Shown piece by piece: positions 8,585 to 17,358 of a stretch of DNA of 64,000 nt. The notes beneath the pieces were generated by a model. It worked only from the letters and a program-made list of their open reading frames with translations. It had not been told where the DNA came from and did no database searches. Origin of the DNA: Virgibacillus_R byunsanensis. GTDB taxonomy: Bacteria > Bacillota > Bacilli > Bacillales > Amphibacillaceae. The DNA is taken from positions 62,001-126,000 of the forward strand of contig NZ_JBHTKJ010000016.1 of NCBI RefSeq assembly GCF_042675965.1, written 5' to 3'. Made by a program: the position numbers and the translations under genes. Positions within the stretch are counted from its first letter, which is position 1. Every line of letters begins with the position of its first letter.

Positions 8585-9218
8585 CTTTATTCCCCACTTT
8601 TTGAATATGTCTCTTATATAACTCCTGTTTTATATCATCAATCGATAGATCCAGTAATTCCATTAAAACGAGTGTGTGATACGTTAAATCGGCAATCTCC
8701 CAAGTGACTTCTTCTTTATCATCATTTTTAGCACCTATAATAACTTCACTGGCTTCTTCGCCAACTTTTTTAAGAATTTTATCGATGCCTTCTTGAAATA
8801 GATAGGTAGTATAAGAGCCTTCTTTCGGATCGTTTCGACGCCCCTTAATAGCTGTAACTAACTGTTGAACTGTTTCACGAATTTGGGTATCTCCTGCATA
8901 TAGTGTTTGATTAAAGCAGGATTCACTGCCTGTGTGACATGCAGGGCCGACTGGGTCTACCTGAACCAATAGACTGTCTGCATCGCAATCATAAGTGATT
9001 TCCTTGACGAATTGCTTATTTCCAGAAGTCTCACCTTTGTTCCATAATTGATTACGCTTTCTACTGAAAAACCACGTTTCATTAGTTTCTAATGTTTTAA
9101 TGATGGATAGTTCATTCATATAAGCAAGTGTAAGTACTTTACCTGTCTTTGCATCCTGTACGATAGCAGGAATTAATCCTTGTTGGTCAAAAGAAAGCTG
9201 ATTAAGATTAACGTTCAT
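8577..9218 (-). CDS. hisI: Phosphoribosyl-AMP cyclohydrolase / phosphoribosyl-ATP pyrophosphatase
   Basis: A bifunctional HisIE of 213 residues that catalyses steps two and three. The N-terminal cyclohydrolase domain (about 1-110) has WFFSRKRNQLWNKGETSGN, the DCDADSLLVQV metal loop and the zinc cysteines of GPACHTGSESCF. The C-terminal MazG-like pyrophosphatase (about 120-213) has KVGEEASEVIIGA and the EIADLTYHTLVLM helix. The start ATG shares one base with the hisF stop (TAATG). Confidence 0.96.
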   Translation of the reverse strand: MNVNLNQLSFDQQGLIPAIVQDAKTGKVLTLAYMNELSIIKTLETNETWFFSRKRNQLWNKGETSGNKQFVKEITYDCDADSLLVQVDPVGPACHTGSESCFNQTLYAGDTQIRETVQQLVTAIKGRRNDPKEGSYTTYLFQEGIDKILKKVGEEASEVIIGAKNDDKEEVTWEIADLTYHTLVLMELLDLSIDDIKQELYKRHIQKVGNKGE

Positions 9219-9982
9219 TAATTTCCTCTCCTAACTGTAATGCCATTTCCATAAAGATGGTTTTTAAGCTCTGATATTTGTATTTCGCCATAATGAAAAA
9301 CAGAGGCTGCAAGTGCTGCGTCCGCGTTACCTTCTTGTAGAACAGAAACAAAGTGATCATTAATCCCAGCACCGCCACTTGCTACTATTGGAATGTTTAC
9401 AGATTGAGCAATCGCTTTTGTAAGTTCTATATTATAACCGTTTTTCTCACCATCAACATCGATAGCATTAATAACGATTTCACCTGCACCAAGCTTTTCA
9501 CCTTGTTTGGCCCACTCGATAGCATCAATTCCGGTATTTTTTCGCCCACCGTTAATATATACCTGCCATTGCTCAGGTGCTGTTTTTTTGGCGTCGATAG
9601 ATAATACAATACACTGACTACCGAATTTCCAGGCTGCTTCTTGAATGAAATCGGGATTGGTCACAGCAGCACTATTAATCGATACTTTGTCTGCCCCCGA
9701 ACGCAATACGCTGTGAACATCCACTATAGTACGAATACCTCCGCCCACCGTAAATGGAATAGCTATCTCAGCAGCTACTTTTTCTACGACATCCAGAAAT
9801 ATGTTTCTATCCTCATTTGAAGCTGTAATATCATAGAAAACAAGCTCATCTGCACCGGCTTGATTGTACCTTTGTGCTAATTCTACAGGGTCAGCTACAT
9901 CACGAATGTTTTGAAATTTTTTACCTTTCACGACACGTCCTTTATCTACGTCTAAACAAGGAATAATTCGTTTAGCTAACAT
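9218..9982 (-). CDS. hisF: Imidazole glycerol phosphate synthase, cyclase subunit
   Basis: A (beta/alpha)8 barrel that uses ammonia from HisH to close the imidazole ring, releasing IGP and AICAR. LAKRIIPCLDVDKGRVVKG is the standard opening with catalytic Asp11. The second catalytic Asp and the phosphate loops appear as FTVGGGIRT, KVSINSAAV, NAIDVDGEKNGYN and VASGGAG. The open frame extends nine codons further upstream, but family alignment and the overlap with the end of hisA put the start at this ATG (254 residues). Confidence 0.96.
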   Translation of the reverse strand: MLAKRIIPCLDVDKGRVVKGKKFQNIRDVADPVELAQRYNQAGADELVFYDITASNEDRNIFLDVVEKVAAEIAIPFTVGGGIRTIVDVHSVLRSGADKVSINSAAVTNPDFIQEAAWKFGSQCIVLSIDAKKTAPEQWQVYINGGRKNTGIDAIEWAKQGEKLGAGEIVINAIDVDGEKNGYNIELTKAIAQSVNIPIVASGGAGINDHFVSVLQEGNADAALAASVFHYGEIQISELKNHLYGNGITVRRGN

Positions 9983-10694
9983 TCGAATCACCATCCAATA
10001 GTGCCTCAAAAGAAAGGGTACCGTCGTATAATGCTTTGCCTATAATGGCCCCGTATAAATAAAGTGATGCTAGGTCTTCAACATCCTCTTCTGTTGTAAC
10101 CCCACCCGAGGCAATTATGTTAATAGATGTAACCTCATTAATTGCTTGAAGCTCATTAAAATTAGGGCCTTGCAGCATTCCGTCTTTTAAAATATCAGTA
10201 TATACAACTGTTGCAACACCAATCTCCTCAAGTTCTCTAATAAGATCTATCGCTTTAACTGTGCTTGTTTCAGTCCAGCCATCTGTTGCAACATAGCCGT
10301 TGCGAGCATCAATAGAAACAGCAATTTTATCACCATACATCCTAACAGCTTCTCGTAAAAAAGATTTGTCGTTAATAGCAGCTGTTCCAATGATGACGCG
10401 AGTAATCCCTGCAGACAAATATTCATTAATAATGGATAATGAACGAATTCCACCGCCTACTTGTACGGGGATGGTTGCTTGTTGTGCGATTGCTTTAATC
10501 GTTTCTTTATTTGTTGTTAAGCCTGTTTTGGCACCGTCAAGGTCAACCATATGCAAATATGCCGCCTGTTTATCTTCCCACTGACGTGCTATTTGAATGG
10601 GGTCATTACTATAGATTTTTTGTTTTGCATAATCACCTTGAATTAGGCGGACGCATTTACCATCTTTTATATCAATTGCTGGAAATAGTATCAT
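9972..10694 (-). CDS. hisA: ProFAR isomerase (phosphoribosylformimino-AICAR ribotide isomerase)
   Basis: Catalyses the Amadori rearrangement (step four). It is a (beta/alpha)8 barrel homologous to HisF, with 240 residues. ILFPAIDIKDGKCVRL contains the catalytic Asp8, and VYTDILKDGML the Asp near 129 that acts as partner. The phosphate sites are VQVGGGIRS and IASGGV. It overlaps both hisH upstream (4 nt, ATGA) and hisF downstream. Confidence 0.96.
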   Translation of the reverse strand: MILFPAIDIKDGKCVRLIQGDYAKQKIYSNDPIQIARQWEDKQAAYLHMVDLDGAKTGLTTNKETIKAIAQQATIPVQVGGGIRSLSIINEYLSAGITRVIIGTAAINDKSFLREAVRMYGDKIAVSIDARNGYVATDGWTETSTVKAIDLIRELEEIGVATVVYTDILKDGMLQGPNFNELQAINEVTSINIIASGGVTTEEDVEDLASLYLYGAIIGKALYDGTLSFEALLDGDSNVS

Positions 10695-11296
10695 GAAATC
10701 ATCTCCCCAAAATTACGTAATAGTTGTAAACCAGTTTCCCCACTCTTTTCAGGGTGAAATTGCATCCCGATAACATTATCCTTTTGTACGATTGCAGGAA
10801 CTTTCCCTCCATATTCAGTGCTCCCAATAAGCGTGTCGTCTTGATACGTGTCAATCGCGTAAGAGTGTACAAAATAAACATATGAATGATTGTTTACGTG
10901 ATCCGTAATCGGATTAACCTTATGCAGTTTAACAGTATTCCAACCAATATGAGGGACTTTGACCTTACTGCTGATTCGCTTTACATTACCTTTGAGCAAT
11001 CCCAGGCCATTCCATTCGCCGTCTTCAAAACTCGTTTCATAAAATAGTTGCATACCTAAACAAATTCCAAGAATTGGTTTACCAGAATTGGCTTGGTTTT
11101 TAAGTGTCTCTGTTAGTTCGAGTTGTTCTAGGGCGTCCATTGCGTCTTTGAATGCACCCACACCTGGTAATATAATCGCATTACTGCTTTTAATTGTTGC
11201 TTTATCTGTTGTTACACAGGATTCTAGATTTAGTTTTGTTAATGCGAATTGTAGGCTTTTAATGTTACCTGCGCCATAGTCAATAATTGTAATCAT
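10691..11296 (-). CDS. hisH: Imidazole glycerol phosphate synthase, glutaminase subunit
   Basis: A class I glutamine amidotransferase of 201 residues that makes ammonia for HisF. The oxyanion strand is ILPGVGAFKDAM, the nucleophile Cys is in GICLGMQLF, and the His-Glu pair is in QFHPEKSG. The N-terminal IDYGAGNIKSL is the family signature. It lies directly upstream of hisA with a 4-nt overlap and 22 nt after hisB. Confidence 0.96.
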   Translation of the reverse strand: MITIIDYGAGNIKSLQFALTKLNLESCVTTDKATIKSSNAIILPGVGAFKDAMDALEQLELTETLKNQANSGKPILGICLGMQLFYETSFEDGEWNGLGLLKGNVKRISSKVKVPHIGWNTVKLHKVNPITDHVNNHSYVYFVHSYAIDTYQDDTLIGSTEYGGKVPAIVQKDNVIGMQFHPEKSGETGLQLLRNFGEMIS

Positions 11297-11318
11297 AAAT
11301 TTTTCTCCTTCTCTCTAT

Positions 11319-11903
11319 TTATAACGTTCCTTTTGTGGAAGGTACCCCCTTAATGCGTGGGTTAAGTTGACTTGCTTGATCCAGTACTCGGCCAAAGCCT
11401 TTGAAAATAGATTCTATGATATGATGTGTGTTTTTTCCATATGCAAGATTAATATGAAGTGTAACATTCGCATTAGATACAAACGCCTGGAAAAACTCTT
11501 CAACCAATTCGGTATCAAAGTTTCCGACCTTGTCTTTTAAGCCCTCAACATTGAAAACAAAGTATGATCTGCCGCTAATATCCAATGAAAGGGTAGAGAG
11601 AGATTCGTCCATTGGCGTCGTAGTAGTTGCATAACGTGTAATACCTTCTTTGTTACCTAAAGATGTAGAGAAAGCTTGACCTAATGCAATACCGATGTCT
11701 TCAACAGAATGGTGCTGATCGACTGCTAAGTCACCATTACAAGTTAGATTAAGATCAAATAAACCATGTTTGGTCATTAATGTTAGCATGTGGTCGAAAA
11801 AGCCAACTCCCGTATTAATGTTACTATTACCACTGCCGTCGATAGTGAAGTCTAACATGATTTCTGTTTCTTTTGTATGACGGTTAATTGTTTGTCTACG
11901 CAT
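11319..11903 (-). CDS. hisB: Imidazoleglycerol-phosphate dehydratase
   Basis: Monofunctional dehydratase (step six) of 194 residues. The two metal-binding repeats are visible: GFFDHMLTLMTKHG with DQHHSVEDIGI, and the related NTHHIIESIFKGFGR in the second half. There is no phosphatase domain; HisJ supplies that activity. The frame extends 12 codons upstream, but AAAGGATG before MRRQTINRHTKETE sets the start, which overlaps the hisD stop by 8 nt. Confidence 0.96.
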   Translation of the reverse strand: MRRQTINRHTKETEIMLDFTIDGSGNSNINTGVGFFDHMLTLMTKHGLFDLNLTCNGDLAVDQHHSVEDIGIALGQAFSTSLGNKEGITRYATTTTPMDESLSTLSLDISGRSYFVFNVEGLKDKVGNFDTELVEEFFQAFVSNANVTLHINLAYGKNTHHIIESIFKGFGRVLDQASQLNPRIKGVPSTKGTL

Positions 11904-13176
11904 TTGAATCATCCTTTCTAATTTGGATGGAGTTTGCATGTGCTGTTAATCCTTCTGTATTTGCTAGAGTCACAATATGCGGAGCTGCGTCCTGTAAAGC
12001 ATTCTGTGAGTAGTGAATAATACTTGATTTTTTAACGAAATCATATACACCCAAAGGAGATGCAAATGCAGCAGTTCCACTTGTTGGTAGTGTGTGATTG
12101 GGACCTGCAAAATAATCACCTAATGGTTCTGGTGAATAATTTCCTAGAAATATAGCTCCTGCATTTTTCACATAGGCAACCTTTTCTAACGGATTCTCTA
12201 TCATTAACTGTAAATGCTCTGGAGCAATCTGATTAACAAGTTTAAATGTCTCCACTAAATTTTCGGTTATAATAATGGTGCCATGTTGATCAAGTGACTT
12301 TTGGATGATGTCTTTTCGATCCAATTTTGCAGCTTGTTTTTCCACTTCATCATGAATAGCATTTGCTATCTTTTCACTGGTAGTAATACAAATGGCGCGT
12401 GCTTCTTCATCATGTTCAGCCTGGGATAATAGATCTGCTGCTACATAACTAGGTGGTGCAGTTTCATCTGCAACAACACATATTTCGCTAGGCCCTGCAA
12501 TCATATCAATCGCGACATCACCAAATACCCATTTTTTCGCTCGAGCGACAAAAGCATTACCAGGACCAACAATTTTAACCACTTTCTCAACCGTCTGTGT
12601 ACCATAGGCGAATGCAGCAATAGCCTGAGCACCACCTAATTTGTAGACAACATCTACTCCCATTTCAGCTGCTGCAACTAGTATATGAGGATTAATGGTT
12701 CCATTAGCTTGAGGCGGGGTAGCAATAGAAATTTTTTCTACTCCGGCAAGTTGAGCTGGAATTACATTCATTAATACCGTCGATGGATATGCTGCTTTTC
12801 CTCCTGGTACATAAACCCCAACTGATTCAAGAGGGGTTACTTTTTGGCCTAAGGTGACACCTGATTTTTCATTTGTAAACCAAGATTGTTCTTTTTGAGC
12901 TTGGTGAAAGCTTGTAATATTAACTTTGGCTTGTTTGAGGGCTGACAGAAAATCAGAGGTAACTTGATTCCTTGCTTCATCAAACTCTTTCTTGCTTACA
13001 GTTAGTTGATCCAATTGGACTCGATCAAAAACTTCTGTAAATTTATATAATGCTTCATCCCCGTTCTGCATCACTTGCGAAATAATATCTTGAACGGAAT
13101 TGTCTAGTTCTTTAGCAGCAGTCTGAGAGATATTTCTATTGCTTTCCATAAACTGCTCAGTCGTTATAATTCTCAT
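11896..13176 (-). CDS. hisD: Histidinol dehydrogenase
   Basis: A zinc enzyme that oxidises L-histidinol to L-histidine in two NAD-dependent steps (steps nine and ten). It has 426 residues. The signatures are GVYVPGGKAAYPST, GPGNAFVARAKKWVFG, IDMIAGPSEICVVAD and LLSQAEHDEEARA (zinc His). The C-terminal GPNHTLPTSGTA carries the catalytic Glu/His region. It lies 7 nt after hisG. Confidence 0.97.
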   Translation of the reverse strand: MRIITTEQFMESNRNISQTAAKELDNSVQDIISQVMQNGDEALYKFTEVFDRVQLDQLTVSKKEFDEARNQVTSDFLSALKQAKVNITSFHQAQKEQSWFTNEKSGVTLGQKVTPLESVGVYVPGGKAAYPSTVLMNVIPAQLAGVEKISIATPPQANGTINPHILVAAAEMGVDVVYKLGGAQAIAAFAYGTQTVEKVVKIVGPGNAFVARAKKWVFGDVAIDMIAGPSEICVVADETAPPSYVAADLLSQAEHDEEARAICITTSEKIANAIHDEVEKQAAKLDRKDIIQKSLDQHGTIIITENLVETFKLVNQIAPEHLQLMIENPLEKVAYVKNAGAIFLGNYSPEPLGDYFAGPNHTLPTSGTAAFASPLGVYDFVKKSSIIHYSQNALQDAAPHIVTLANTEGLTAHANSIQIRKDDSNA

Positions 13177-13183
13177 TATTTTA

Positions 13184-13810
13184 TCACTCCAAAGTGGACT
13201 TTAATGTATTGATAAATTGGTGAATACTTGTTGATTTAGTAGCAAAACTAGCCTTATTTACGATTAGTCTTGTACTAATGTCTTCTATTTCTTCTAAAAT
13301 AAATAACCCGTTTTCTTTTAAAGTATTTCCTGTTTCAACAATATCGACGATCGCATCTGCTAACCCAATAAGTGGTGCCAACTCTACGGAACCATTTAAT
13401 TTAACTGTTTCAACGGATCGACCATTTTGTTGAAAGTGTTTCTTCGCTACAGTTGGAAACTTGGATGCAATTGTCAGCTTCTGTGTATTATTTAATACTT
13501 GTTCAGATTTTCCAGCTACAACAAACTGACATTTCCCCAATTTTAAATCGAGCATTTCATAGACGTCAGCTTGGGCTTCTAGAATATTATCTTTTCCAAC
13601 AATACCAACATCTGCTGCGCCTTTTTCTACATATGTTGGGACATCAAGTGCTTTAACGAAAATTAACTTGATACGTTGATCATCGCTGTAAAAGACAAGT
13701 TTTCGGCTTTTTTCATGAAAGTCTGTAAATTGTATTCCAGCATTCGTTAACAGCTGAATCGTGCTTTCTGCGGTTCGTCCTTTCGCTAATGCTAGTGTAA
13801 TGGTATCCAC
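13184..13810 (-). CDS. hisG: ATP phosphoribosyltransferase, short form
   Basis: The first committed enzyme, which joins ATP and PRPP. At 208 residues it is the short form without the C-terminal regulatory domain and needs HisZ, encoded directly upstream. It shows LALAKGRTAEST at the N-terminus, DVGIVGKDN, and the PRPP-loop ADAIVDIVETGNTLKENG. The gene begins at the base after the hisZ stop, so the two subunits are coupled. Confidence 0.96.
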   Translation of the reverse strand: MDTITLALAKGRTAESTIQLLTNAGIQFTDFHEKSRKLVFYSDDQRIKLIFVKALDVPTYVEKGAADVGIVGKDNILEAQADVYEMLDLKLGKCQFVVAGKSEQVLNNTQKLTIASKFPTVAKKHFQQNGRSVETVKLNGSVELAPLIGLADAIVDIVETGNTLKENGLFILEEIEDISTRLIVNKASFATKSTSIHQFINTLKSTLE

Positions 13811-15052
13811 TTATGCATCCTCCTTTGGATCCTGAATAAGTTGGAGCAATTCATTAGAATCTTGGAACTGTATTTCCTTATTTTCATAGATAAGTAGGTT
13901 CAAACTTTTTTTGTACTGAATTGTCGTTTCAGGAATTTGTGCTTTTGCTCGATTTCCAGTGGAATATGTTAATACGTTGTATCCATCTTCACGTAATCTG
14001 TATGCAGTAAATAAGGCTTCAGACTGTTTCTCCGTATCATAGTAAACAATAAAGTCGACTAACGTTTTCTCTTGGAGAGGGGAATACTGCTGTTTCATAG
14101 CTTGAAATAGATAGTCGATTTCAAAGGCAAATCCAATAGCGGGTACTTCATCTGAGAATTGTTCGGCTAAGTTGTTATACCTTCCCCCCATTAAAACAGG
14201 TTTGCCAAAATCCTCTACATATCCTTGGAAAATAATTCCGGAATAATAATTCATATTGTTGATTAGTCCGAGATCCATTACCACATAATCTTCTACTCCA
14301 TATGCATGAAGCACATCAAACACGTCAATAAGATTTTGTAATTTTAATTGCATGTTTTCGTTCTGGATGACTTGTTTTGCTTTTTGAATCACCATTATAG
14401 GATCCCCATATAAAAGGGGAATAGCTTCTATAGCAGATCGTACTGTAGGTTCAACTGTTAAGGTCTTAAGAAATGGCTCGATTTCTGCAATATTTTTTGA
14501 TTGAATATAGGTTTGTAGTTGTTCTAATTCATGTTGTGATAGCTGAACGTGTTCAATTAACTCTTTAAAGAAACCTGCATGCCCAATTTCTATCTTGAAG
14601 TTTTTAAATCCAAGATCTTTCAACGTATGGATGGCAAGCATGATAACTTCTGCATCACTTTCAGGTGAATTTTCTCCAAAATATTCAATTCCTGCTTGCG
14701 TTCTTTCTTTATGTTCGTTTTGAGATTGACGAAATACATCAAGTACATAGTACAAACGTGATTCGTCTGATGACTTATACTTATCCAAGGCTGTCATTCT
14801 TGTGATAGGTATCGTTACATCTGGACGCATGACCAACACATTTCCGGATGGATCAATCACTTTAATCATCTCATCCTTATTTACCGTTCCAGTAATACTT
14901 GTATAAAGGTCATAGTATTCAAATGTGGAAGTCCGTACTTGTTGATATCCATAAGTGGTAAAGCGTGTTTTTAATGTTGTTATGAGATCGTCTATAATTT
15001 CAAAGTCTTTAACACTCGTATCTTTGGTATTATCAAAAATATAGTTTTGCAT
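13811..15052 (-). CDS. hisZ: ATP phosphoribosyltransferase regulatory subunit
   Basis: A catalytically silent paralogue of histidyl-tRNA synthetase (413 residues) that forms the hetero-octamer with short HisG and carries histidine feedback. The HisRS-like core is recognisable (RPDVTIPITRM, GGRYNNLAEQF), but the protein lacks a full anticodon-binding domain. It is the first gene of the his operon. It follows a 65-nt leader from the promoter at 15118-15146, with no T-box or attenuator that I can see. Confidence 0.94.
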   Translation of the reverse strand: MQNYIFDNTKDTSVKDFEIIDDLITTLKTRFTTYGYQQVRTSTFEYYDLYTSITGTVNKDEMIKVIDPSGNVLVMRPDVTIPITRMTALDKYKSSDESRLYYVLDVFRQSQNEHKERTQAGIEYFGENSPESDAEVIMLAIHTLKDLGFKNFKIEIGHAGFFKELIEHVQLSQHELEQLQTYIQSKNIAEIEPFLKTLTVEPTVRSAIEAIPLLYGDPIMVIQKAKQVIQNENMQLKLQNLIDVFDVLHAYGVEDYVVMDLGLINNMNYYSGIIFQGYVEDFGKPVLMGGRYNNLAEQFSDEVPAIGFAFEIDYLFQAMKQQYSPLQEKTLVDFIVYYDTEKQSEALFTAYRLREDGYNVLTYSTGNRAKAQIPETTIQYKKSLNLLIYENKEIQFQDSNELLQLIQDPKEDA

Positions 15053-15117
15053 AAAAATCTTCCTTCCAGTCTTGCGCTTTATTACTTTATCGCTTTATCT
15101 AATTAAAGTTATATAGT

Positions 15118-15146
15118 ATTCTAGTAATAAATGACGGAAAAGTCAA
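15118..15146 (-). promoter_or_regulatory. hisZ: SigA-type promoter of the his operon
   Basis: Read on the minus strand: TTGACT (15146-15141), a 17-bp spacer, and TAGAAT (15123-15118). It lies in the 112-bp gap between the divergent hisZ and hisJ. Confidence 0.72.
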
Positions 15147-15164
15147 TACAAAGGGGAGAAGTTT

Positions 15165-15965
15165 ATGTTCGATTATCATATTCACAGCAATTTCTCAGCA
15201 GATTGTAAGACACCAATGGAGAAAACAATTGAAACTGCTATTAAAATAGGTTTAAAGGAAATTTGTTTTACCGAGCATATCGATTATGATTATCCTGATA
15301 AATCAATTGTGTTTGAGTTTGATTTAAGTGATTACGACAAGAAAATAATAAAAATGCAAGAAACATATGGGGAATATATTCGTATTAAAAAGGGTGTGGA
15401 GATTGGGTTACAGCCGCATCTGTTAACTCGGTATAATAATTTATTGGATAAAGAATCGTTTGATTTTATAATTGGTTCGATGCATACAACTGAAGGAAAG
15501 GATCTCCACTCTGGAGAGTTTTTCCAAAACAAAACTGTCGAGGAGGCATACCTTTCTTATTACGAAGAATTACTTTCGTGTGTGAAGCAGTTTAATCAAT
15601 ACAATATATTAGGCCATATAGATTTAGTAAAAAGATACTCGGCAAAAAAAAGCAATAATGATTTTCACGATATATTAATGTCGATTTTTGAGGAAATCAT
15701 TCCTAAAGGAAAAGGAATTGAATTGAATACGTCAGGGTATCGTTATGGATTAGAAAGTGGAATGCCTAGTGTTGATATTTTAAAACGATACAGGGAGTGC
15801 GGTGGTGAAATCATTACAATTGGTTCTGATTCCCATATCGATTCTACTTTGGCTTATCGGTTTAAGGATGGTCTTGAATTGCTTGAAGCGATCGGGTTTA
15901 ACTATATTGCAACGTTCGATAAGCAAAAACCAACCTTTTATTCTATTAAAAGTCTGCTGAACTAA
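15165..15965 (+). CDS. hisJ: Histidinol-phosphatase, PHP family
   Basis: Hydrolyses histidinol phosphate (step eight in this branch), which the dehydratase-only HisB cannot do. It has 266 residues. The PHP metal motifs are present: DYHIHSNFSADC at the N-terminus, TEHIDYD, the GSMHTTEG His, GHIDLVKRY, and IGSDSHIDST near the end. AAGGGGAGAA precedes the ATG. The gene is divergent from hisZ and completes the pathway in this locus. Confidence 0.95.
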   Translation: MFDYHIHSNFSADCKTPMEKTIETAIKIGLKEICFTEHIDYDYPDKSIVFEFDLSDYDKKIIKMQETYGEYIRIKKGVEIGLQPHLLTRYNNLLDKESFDFIIGSMHTTEGKDLHSGEFFQNKTVEEAYLSYYEELLSCVKQFNQYNILGHIDLVKRYSAKKSNNDFHDILMSIFEEIIPKGKGIELNTSGYRYGLESGMPSVDILKRYRECGGEIITIGSDSHIDSTLAYRFKDGLELLEAIGFNYIATFDKQKPTFYSIKSLLN

Positions 15966-16066
15966 TGGACGAGAATGTCGTAAACTTTAGGTATATTATA
16001 AAGCAAAAAACACGGTTAGATGCTATAATGGTTTTGATAAAATAATAATTATAGCTGGTGTATAAA

Positions 16067-16459
16067 ATGAATCAACTAAAGAAATTTCTTCTAATAATTG
16101 GCGGCTTGCTTTCACTAGGACTTGGGATATTAGGTATAATATTACCATTAATACCAACTACGCCTTTATTACTATTAGCTGCAGCTTGTTTCATACGTAG
16201 CTCTAATGACTTATACGAATGGTTGATCTCAAATAAATATTTTGGCACTTATATAGAAAATTTTCGATTAGGTAAAGGTATTCCATTAAAAGCGAAGATT
16301 ACAGGTGTAACGGTATTGTGGTTATCGATGGGTTATACGATATTATTTGTAATCCCTCTCTTAGTAATAAAGCTTATTTTATTATTTATAGGTTCGTTTT
16401 TTACATGGTTTATTTTAAAACAAAAGACGTTATGTAAAACAGAGCAGCAAACGAGCTAA
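16067..16459 (+). CDS. DUF454 (YbaN-like) membrane protein
   Basis: A 130-residue membrane protein of the DUF454/YbaN family, function unknown. The conserved start is LGILGIILPLIPTTPLLLLA, followed by ACFIRSS and the polar NKYFGTYIENFRLGKG. Two further hydrophobic stretches occupy about 80-120. The ATG at 16067 is preceded by a weak GGTG site; a GTG three codons earlier is the alternative start. A 14-nt gap to the next gene suggests one transcript. Confidence 0.85.
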   Translation: MNQLKKFLLIIGGLLSLGLGILGIILPLIPTTPLLLLAAACFIRSSNDLYEWLISNKYFGTYIENFRLGKGIPLKAKITGVTVLWLSMGYTILFVIPLLVIKLILLFIGSFFTWFILKQKTLCKTEQQTS

Positions 16460-16473
16460 ATGGGGTTACATTT

Positions 16474-17301
16474 TTGAGAAGAAAACATATCATTGGATTA
16501 ACAACCTTGTGTACAATTATCATATGTGTTTTAGTTATGACAAACTTTCCTAAGGAGACTAAGTCTGAATTGGAAATAAATACTAGTAATCCAACTGTGT
16601 TTGTTCATGGTTATAAAGGAACACATAATTCATTTGGGTCTATGTTAGGCCGGTTTGAGGAAGAGTACAAATGGGGTAATAAAGCAATCGTGTACCGAAT
16701 TTCCAAACAAGGGGATTTGCGAAGGTATAACCTTAATAAAGGTAAGAGGGAACCGGCTTTCATTCAAGTTATTTTTGAGGATAACCGAGCCAATTTCATC
16801 GACACTACTCAATGGCTGTCAAAAGTTATGAACGATCTAAGAGTGGCTTACCACATTGATACTGTTAATCTAGTTGGACATTCCATGGGAGGCATCGTTG
16901 CTCTTAAATACCTGGAGGAATATCAACATTCAGAGCGTTTCCCCATGATGGATAAGCTAATTACAATTGGAAGTCCATTTGATGGTATATACAGTGAAAC
17001 GTATTTTCAACTTAATCGGGATCCTGCAACAATTGATTTAAGGCAAGACTCTAGTGCATTACAATTACTTCAGAAAAATAAACAATCGATACCAAATCGA
17101 CTTCGTGTATTGAATATAGGAAGTACTGGTGATTTAGTAGCAACGCCACAAAGTGTGCAGGCATTACGAACTATTATACCAAGTGACCAATTAGAAGAAG
17201 TTATGATTAAAAACGACGACTTAGGACATAGTGAACTGCATGAAAACAAAGAGGTGGATTATTTAATTCACAAATTCCTGTGGCAAGATGACGTCCAATA
17301 A
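16474..17301 (+). CDS. Membrane-anchored alpha/beta hydrolase, DUF915 family
   Basis: A 275-residue protein with an N-terminal hydrophobic anchor or signal (residues 5-24) and then a lipase-like alpha/beta hydrolase domain. VFVHGYKGTH carries the oxyanion-hole strand, GHSMGGI the nucleophile Ser, and LGHSELHE a candidate catalytic His. DUF915 proteins are putative cell-surface esterases or lipases. The start is TTG at 16474 with TGGGGTT upstream; no ATG lies nearby in frame. Confidence 0.85.
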   Translation: MRRKHIIGLTTLCTIIICVLVMTNFPKETKSELEINTSNPTVFVHGYKGTHNSFGSMLGRFEEEYKWGNKAIVYRISKQGDLRRYNLNKGKREPAFIQVIFEDNRANFIDTTQWLSKVMNDLRVAYHIDTVNLVGHSMGGIVALKYLEEYQHSERFPMMDKLITIGSPFDGIYSETYFQLNRDPATIDLRQDSSALQLLQKNKQSIPNRLRVLNIGSTGDLVATPQSVQALRTIIPSDQLEEVMIKNDDLGHSELHENKEVDYLIHKFLWQDDVQ

Positions 17302-17358
17302 CTTATAATATTGCAGTATGATTAATATAAATCGGATATTTTTAAAAGGAATGATTAG

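Noticed and set aside
15053..15117. A T-box or attenuator in the his leader
   Set aside because: The leader is only about 65 nt, with no T-box core sequence and no terminator hairpin.
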